Shown: piece by piece, positions 60,004 to 64,000 of the stretch
Position numbering within the stretch: position 1 is the stretch's first letter
Layout: each line of letters begins with the position of its first letter
Source of the DNA: an uncultured Bacilli bacterium
GTDB lineage: Bacteria > Bacillota_I > Bacilli_A > RFN20 > DUOF01
Length of the DNA: 64,000 nt
Assembly (NCBI GenBank): GCA_944363575.1
Contig: CALVUJ010000024.1
Location: 80,107-144,106, forward strand
Direction of reading: 5' to 3'
Notes under the pieces: model-generated
Database searches by the model: none
Seen by the model: the letters and a program-made list of their open reading frames with translations, nothing else
Told to the model about the DNA's origin: nothing
Made by a program: the position numbers and the translations under genes

Positions 60004-62132
60004 TTGAAAATTTACATAAATATCTTGATGAGAATGAAATACAAATATTTGAAAAATGTTATAAAGAAGCAACAAAAGAATATAAAAATAAAGTTTTTTT
60101 AGAAAAAATAAATACTTTGGAATATATTAATAACGTTCTTTTCTCTTTAACTAAATACGAAGTAGAATTATCAAGCTTATTAGCATGTGTCTTATCAAAA
60201 ACAGATAATATCAACTATTCTTATATAACTAGAGAATATGGAGAAGATACTTCTACAATGCTTGAATCATTAGTAAAAATAGATAATGTAAAAGAAAAAA
60301 CAAATTATGAAATAGATAATGAAAATTATCGTAAAATATTTGTTGCGTTAGCTAAAGATTATCGTGTTTTAATAATTAGAATGATAATGCAAGCAGAATT
60401 ATTAAAATGTTTAGATTTATTTGATCAGGATTTAAAAGAAAAAGTAGCTAAAGAAACTTTAGATGTTTTTTCACCAATTGCCCATAGATTAGGAATGTCT
60501 AAACTAAAAAGTTTTCTAGAAAATAAATCTATTTATTATTTAGAAAAAGAAAAGTATCTTTATATAGAAAATATGTTAAAACAAAAAAGTGAAGAAAGAC
60601 AAGATAAAGTAGATTCGATGATTCTAAAAATAAAAAAATTATTGGATAGCCAAAATATTCCATATTATAGCATTAAAGGGCGACCTAAAGAGATATATAG
60701 TATCTATAACAAGATGAAAAAAAAGCATTTAGCTTTTAATGAACTATATGATTTGCTAGCTTTAAGAATTATTACAAAAACGGAAGTAAATTGTTATGAA
60801 ATATTAGGGTATATACATGCGACTTACAAACCAATAAATGGAAGATTTAAAGATTATATTGCTGTTCCTAAAAACAACATGTATCAATCATTACATACTA
60901 GTATTGTAGCAGATGATGGTAACATCTATGAAATACAAATTAGAACTAAAGAAATGGATGAATGGGCTGAAAGTGGAGTAGCAGCACACTGGAAATATAA
61001 AGAAGGTAATAATAATCAAGCTGAAATAGAGGAAAAATTACACTTTTTTAGGGAGTTTATAAACGATAATGATTACAATAGTGATAATAAAGAATATGAA
61101 GAAAATTTAAAAAAAGAAATTTTTGAATCTAGTATTTACGTTATGTCTCCAAGAGGTAAAGTAATTGAATTGCCAATAGGATCTTGCCCAATTGATTTTG
61201 CTTATCGCATTCATAGTAATGTTGGTCATTGTTGTGTTGGAGCATTAGTTAACGGCATAATGGTTCCTTTAAATACAGAATTAAAAACAGGAGATATAAT
61301 AGAAATAAAAACTTCTAAATTACATACAGAACCAAGTGAGGGATGGCTTCAGTTTGTTAAAACTAGTAATGCCAAAAATAGCATTAGAAAAGCTTTGCAA
61401 AAGAAAAATAATGCTGAATTTAAAGAAGAATTAATTAATAAAGGACAATCACTACTAATAGAAGAAGCACGCAATCGTAATGTTAGTGATAAAGATTTAA
61501 AAGAATATTTAGAGGATATTAATTTTTTACAACAATATGGAGTTAAAAAAGAAGAAGACTTATATATGGCTATTTCTAATAGAGTAGTTAATCCTCAAAG
61601 TGTAATTGAAAAGATTAAATCAAAAAAAATGATTAATACTCCAACATTTGAATTTAAGAAAAAAAATATAAAAGCTAGTAACAGTGAAGGAATCATTGTA
61701 AAAGGAATTGATACAATTAAAGTAGAATTATCACAATGCTGTTGTCCTATTCCAGGTGATGAAATAATTGGTTATATATCTAGAGGAAAAGGAGTAAAAG
61801 TACACCGAAAAAATTGCCCAACACTTAAAAATTTACCATCACGATTCATTGATGTTGAATGGGATAGTGAAGTAGTTGATAATGTCATGCATCAAGTTGA
61901 TTTAATCATTAGAGCTAGTGATCGAAGCAATTTATTAATAGATGTAATGAATACTTTAAGTAGTCTAAAAATAACGGCTATAGAGTTAAATGCTGTTTCT
62001 CATAAAGAAAATTTAAATGCTTCAGTGCACTTATCAATTATGGTAAAAGATGGTGATCATTATCGTAGTGTTGAAAATGTTTTAAAAAATATAAATGGCG
62101 TATTTGATGTAGAAAGGGTAACTAGAAACTAA
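59988..62132 (+). CDS. relA: RelA/SpoT-type (p)ppGpp synthetase with inactive hydrolase domain
   Basis: About 714 residues. Synthetase domain intact: KGRPKEIYSIYNKM (about 230), ELYDLLALRII, KDYIAVPKNNMYQSLHT, EIQIRTKEM with catalytic Glu (about 315). TGS (about 380-445, SIYVMSPRGKVIELPIGS) and C-terminal ACT domain present. The N-terminal HD hydrolase domain lacks all metal ligands: the YIIHP, LLHDvvED and KLADRLHNM motifs read LEYIN, CVLSKTDN and RMIMQAELL here. So it should make but not degrade (p)ppGpp. ATG 59988 follows GGAGG. Confidence 0.93.
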   Translation: MYEQIIENLHKYLDENEIQIFEKCYKEATKEYKNKVFLEKINTLEYINNVLFSLTKYEVELSSLLACVLSKTDNINYSYITREYGEDTSTMLESLVKIDNVKEKTNYEIDNENYRKIFVALAKDYRVLIIRMIMQAELLKCLDLFDQDLKEKVAKETLDVFSPIAHRLGMSKLKSFLENKSIYYLEKEKYLYIENMLKQKSEERQDKVDSMILKIKKLLDSQNIPYYSIKGRPKEIYSIYNKMKKKHLAFNELYDLLALRIITKTEVNCYEILGYIHATYKPINGRFKDYIAVPKNNMYQSLHTSIVADDGNIYEIQIRTKEMDEWAESGVAAHWKYKEGNNNQAEIEEKLHFFREFINDNDYNSDNKEYEENLKKEIFESSIYVMSPRGKVIELPIGSCPIDFAYRIHSNVGHCCVGALVNGIMVPLNTELKTGDIIEIKTSKLHTEPSEGWLQFVKTSNAKNSIRKALQKKNNAEFKEELINKGQSLLIEEARNRNVSDKDLKEYLEDINFLQQYGVKKEEDLYMAISNRVVNPQSVIEKIKSKKMINTPTFEFKKKNIKASNSEGIIVKGIDTIKVELSQCCCPIPGDEIIGYISRGKGVKVHRKNCPTLKNLPSRFIDVEWDSEVVDNVMHQVDLIIRASDRSNLLIDVMNTLSSLKITAIELNAVSHKENLNASVHLSIMVKDGDHYRSVENVLKNINGVFDVERVTRN

Positions 62133-62920
62133 TGAAAGAAAGATTAGATGTATATTTAGTAAACAATAAATATTATGAAACAAGAAATAAAGCACAGAAT
62201 GCTATTATAAATGGTGATATTAAAGTTGATGATAAAATTATTAATAGTCCTTCTTATAAAGTTAATAATGAAAATAAAATTACAATTATTTCTAATAGTT
62301 TACCTTATGTATCAAGGGGAGGTTTAAAATTAGAAAAAGCATTGCAAGTATTTAATATTGACTTAAAAGAAAAGGTAATATTAGATATAGGAGCTAGTAC
62401 TGGTGGCTTTACCGATTGTTCTTTAAAACATGGTGCTAAATTAGTCTATGCTTTAGATGTAGGAGAAAACCAATTGCATCCCTCTTTACTCCATAATAAT
62501 AAGGTTATTTCCTTAGAAAAAACTAATTTTAGAAATATAAATACAGACTTATTTAAAGAATATAAAATTGATTTAATTACCATTGACGTATCTTTTATTT
62601 CTTTAACATATATCTTTGAAAATGCTAGTAAAATCATTAATAAAGATAAGAAAATTATTTCCTTAATTAAACCTCAATTTGAAACAGAAAGCGAAAAGCA
62701 TAATAAAAATGGTTTAGTTAAAAACCCTAAAATTCATTTTGAAGTAATAAAAAAGATTATTAAAAATGCTAATAATTATAATTTATATTTAAATGACTTA
62801 ACAATTTCACCAATTAAAGGAGATAAAGCCGGCAACACTGAGTATCTAGCCTTATTTTCTTTTAACAAAGACAATGTTAGTAATGAAATAATAAAACAAA
62901 TTATAAATGATAAGGAGTAA
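62132..62920 (+). CDS. tlyA: TlyA-family rRNA 2'-O-methyltransferase (YqxC)
   Basis: 262 residues. S4 RNA-binding domain (1-60, KERLDVYLVNNKYYETRNKA) followed by an FtsJ-like SAM methyltransferase: YVSRGGLKLEKAL, DIGASTGGFTDC (about 86), YALDVGENQLHPSLL, LITIDVSFISL. Family members methylate 16S/23S rRNA cytidines and some are haemolysin-like in name only. Starts in the relA stop (TAATG). Confidence 0.92.
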   Translation: MKERLDVYLVNNKYYETRNKAQNAIINGDIKVDDKIINSPSYKVNNENKITIISNSLPYVSRGGLKLEKALQVFNIDLKEKVILDIGASTGGFTDCSLKHGAKLVYALDVGENQLHPSLLHNNKVISLEKTNFRNINTDLFKEYKIDLITIDVSFISLTYIFENASKIINKDKKIISLIKPQFETESEKHNKNGLVKNPKIHFEVIKKIIKNANNYNLYLNDLTISPIKGDKAGNTEYLALFSFNKDNVSNEIIKQIINDKE

Positions 62921-62923
62921 AAG

Positions 62924-63337
62924 ATGGAAAAAGCTATTTTCATTAGTATAAAACCTATACATTTATCACGTATCGTGTCAAAAATTAAAAATTATGAATT
63001 TAGAAATTACTATCCAAAGCAAGAAATCAAATATCTGTATGTTTATGAATCATATCCTACTTGTTCATTAAAATATATCATAGAATTAGGTGAAATCATT
63101 GAAAAGCCAGCTAAAATTACTAAAGAAGGATATGGAAATAGTGAATTTAATAATAAACTATTAAAAGAAAAATATGCATATGAAATAAAGCATCTCTTTA
63201 GTTTAGAAAAACCAATATGCTTAAAAGAGTTAAAAGAAAAATATCATTTTAATCCTCCACAAAGTTATGCTTATGATGAAAGATATCCTATATTAACTAG
63301 TTATATAAAGGATAGTAAACTAAAACAATTGTTTTAA
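62924..63337 (+). CDS. ASCH/PUA-like hypothetical protein
   Basis: 137 residues. ISIKPIHLSRIVSKIKNYEF, then RNYYP and LYVYESYPTCSLKYI resemble the ASCH (PUA-like RNA-binding) fold of small proteins such as those annotated as transcriptional regulator-like: I-x-I-K-P...I..G.K..EfR. The C-terminal part is helical with PPQSYAYDERY. Starts three bases after the tlyA stop within the operon, between tlyA and recN where Bacillus has ahrC. Partner RNA unknown. Confidence 0.7.
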   Translation: MEKAIFISIKPIHLSRIVSKIKNYEFRNYYPKQEIKYLYVYESYPTCSLKYIIELGEIIEKPAKITKEGYGNSEFNNKLLKEKYAYEIKHLFSLEKPICLKELKEKYHFNPPQSYAYDERYPILTSYIKDSKLKQLF

Positions 63338-63421
63338 TGTTATCTTAATAAGAAACTTTATAAATATAAAGATTTGTTATATAATTATTGTGGAAATGTA
63401 TAGATGTATTGAGGTGATATG

Positions 63422-64000
63422 ATGCTTAAACAACTTACGATAAAAAACTTTGCCATTATTGAAGATTTAGATATAACTTTTAATCAAGGAATGAGTGTTT
63501 TTTTAGGAGAAACAGGAGCGGGGAAATCAATTATTATTGATGCTTTTTCCTTACTATTAGGACAAAGAGCAAATAATAGCAAAATTAGAAATGGTGAAAC
63601 AAGAGCCTTTGTTGAAGCCTTAATAGAAATAGATGATCTTGATGATGAATTAAAAGAGTATGTAGATAATGGTAAGCTCTTTACTTTTACTAGAATTATT
63701 AACAATGAAGGAAACAATATTTGTAAAATAAATGGAATAACAGTCAATATAAATACTTTAAAAAACACTTTAGGTAAAAGAGTTAATTTGCATTCTCAAC
63801 ACGATTTATTTTACTTATTAGATAGTAAATATCACTTAAGTTTACTAGATAAATTTGGTATTAATTCATTAAAAGATATCAAAGAAGAATATATGGCAAG
63901 TTATAATGCTTATCAAGATAAATTAGATTATTATAATAAATTAACTAAAGAAAATAATAATGAAGATATAGATTATTTAAAATATCAATTAGAAGAAATA
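63422..64000 (+). CDS. recN: DNA repair ATPase RecN, 5' part (continues beyond window)
   Basis: 193 codons visible and open at the window end. MLKQLTIKNFAIIEDLDITF then GETGAGKSIIIDAFSLLLG (Walker A, about 29-47) is the RecN SMC-like start; LNLHSQHD-type Q-loop (NLHSQHDLFYLLD) follows. Acts in double-strand break repair. GAGGTG SD; ATG 63422 is better spaced than ATG 63419. Follows tlyA as in Bacillus. Confidence 0.95.
   Translation, partial: MLKQLTIKNFAIIEDLDITFNQGMSVFLGETGAGKSIIIDAFSLLLGQRANNSKIRNGETRAFVEALIEIDDLDDELKEYVDNGKLFTFTRIINNEGNNICKINGITVNINTLKNTLGKRVNLHSQHDLFYLLDSKYHLSLLDKFGINSLKDIKEEYMASYNAYQDKLDYYNKLTKENNNEDIDYLKYQLEEI

Noticed and set aside
1..64000. Alternative genetic code with TGA as Trp
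   Set aside because: Several genes end in TGA with a correct C-terminus (murG, first gene) and no conserved protein has an internal TGA, so code 11 applies.
1..64000. CRISPR arrays or insertion sequences
   Set aside because: No spaced direct repeats or transposase-like frames were seen.

Overview
The window is very AT-rich (well under 30% GC by eye), densely packed and almost entirely transcribed rightward. TGA is used as a normal stop (for example murG and the first gene), so this is genetic code 11 and not the Mycoplasma code. Gene order is strikingly Bacillus-like: gerM..ysoA-tig-lon-ysxC-spoVID-ysxE, radC-minCD-spoIVFAB-rplU-prp-rpmA-obg, murE-mraY-murD-spoVE/ftsW-murG-murB-divIB-ftsA-ftsZ-spoIIGA-sigE-sigG-ylmC-sepF, and ruvAB-TIGR04086-yrbG-spoVB-secDF-recJ-relA-tlyA-recN. 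MurE carries the DNPR motif of meso-DAP-adding enzymes, and pyruvate formate-lyase implies anaerobic fermentation. I infer an uncultured, anaerobic, low-GC member of Bacilli with a streamlined genome (RF39/Erysipelotrichales-like is my guess; placement not proven).

Layout. 1-3.9 kb: end of a GerM-like gene, a HEAT-like/RNA methyltransferase fusion, an unknown helical protein and a lipoprotein. 3.9-5.0 kb: tRNA-Arg followed about 1 kb later by a decayed copy of its 3' half, enclosing gene debris and a short pyrophosphatase (possible old integration scar). 5.1-12 kb: YsoA-like TPR protein, trigger factor, Lon, YsxC, SpoVID-like and YsxE-like proteins. 12-15 kb: tRNA-Ser and accessory genes (S51 peptidase-like, HAD phosphatase, acidic protein). 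14.9-24.3 kb: a double-glycine-leader peptide overlapping radC, minCD, spoIVFA/FB, pflB-pflA, then the L21-Prp-L27-Obg block. 24.4-28.1 kb: an unusual AAA+ ATPase, DUF1622 protein and CpaE-like ATPase, then a small protein with an NrdD-like tail. 28.3-41.2 kb: peptidoglycan/division cluster running into the spoIIGA-sigE-sigG sporulation sigma cluster and sepF. 41.3-48.6 kb: tRNA-Leu, a TetR/ABC-2 exporter operon, a repeat-containing lipoprotein and a coiled-coil protein. 48.7-64 kb: tRNA-His (minus), hisS, truB, a TrpF-like protein, ruvAB, YrzE/YrbG/SpoVB-like membrane proteins, secDF, recJ, a RelA without a hydrolase site, tlyA, an ASCH-like protein and the start of recN.

Together these make a growth/division/translation-quality-control backbone with an integrated set of endospore genes: SpoIIGA would cleave pro-sigma-E, SpoIVFB/FA handles pro-sigma-K-type processing, sigma-G runs the forespore, and SpoVID/YsxE relate to coat assembly. 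Core genes normally found in these blocks are absent at their usual places (clpX, mreBCD, spo0B, apt), consistent with streamlining. The most unusual items are the GG-leader peptide coupled to radC, the RelA lacking all HD-site ligands, the degenerate FtsA, the TrpF-like protein lacking its catalytic Cys, and the AAA+/DUF1622/CpaE cluster.
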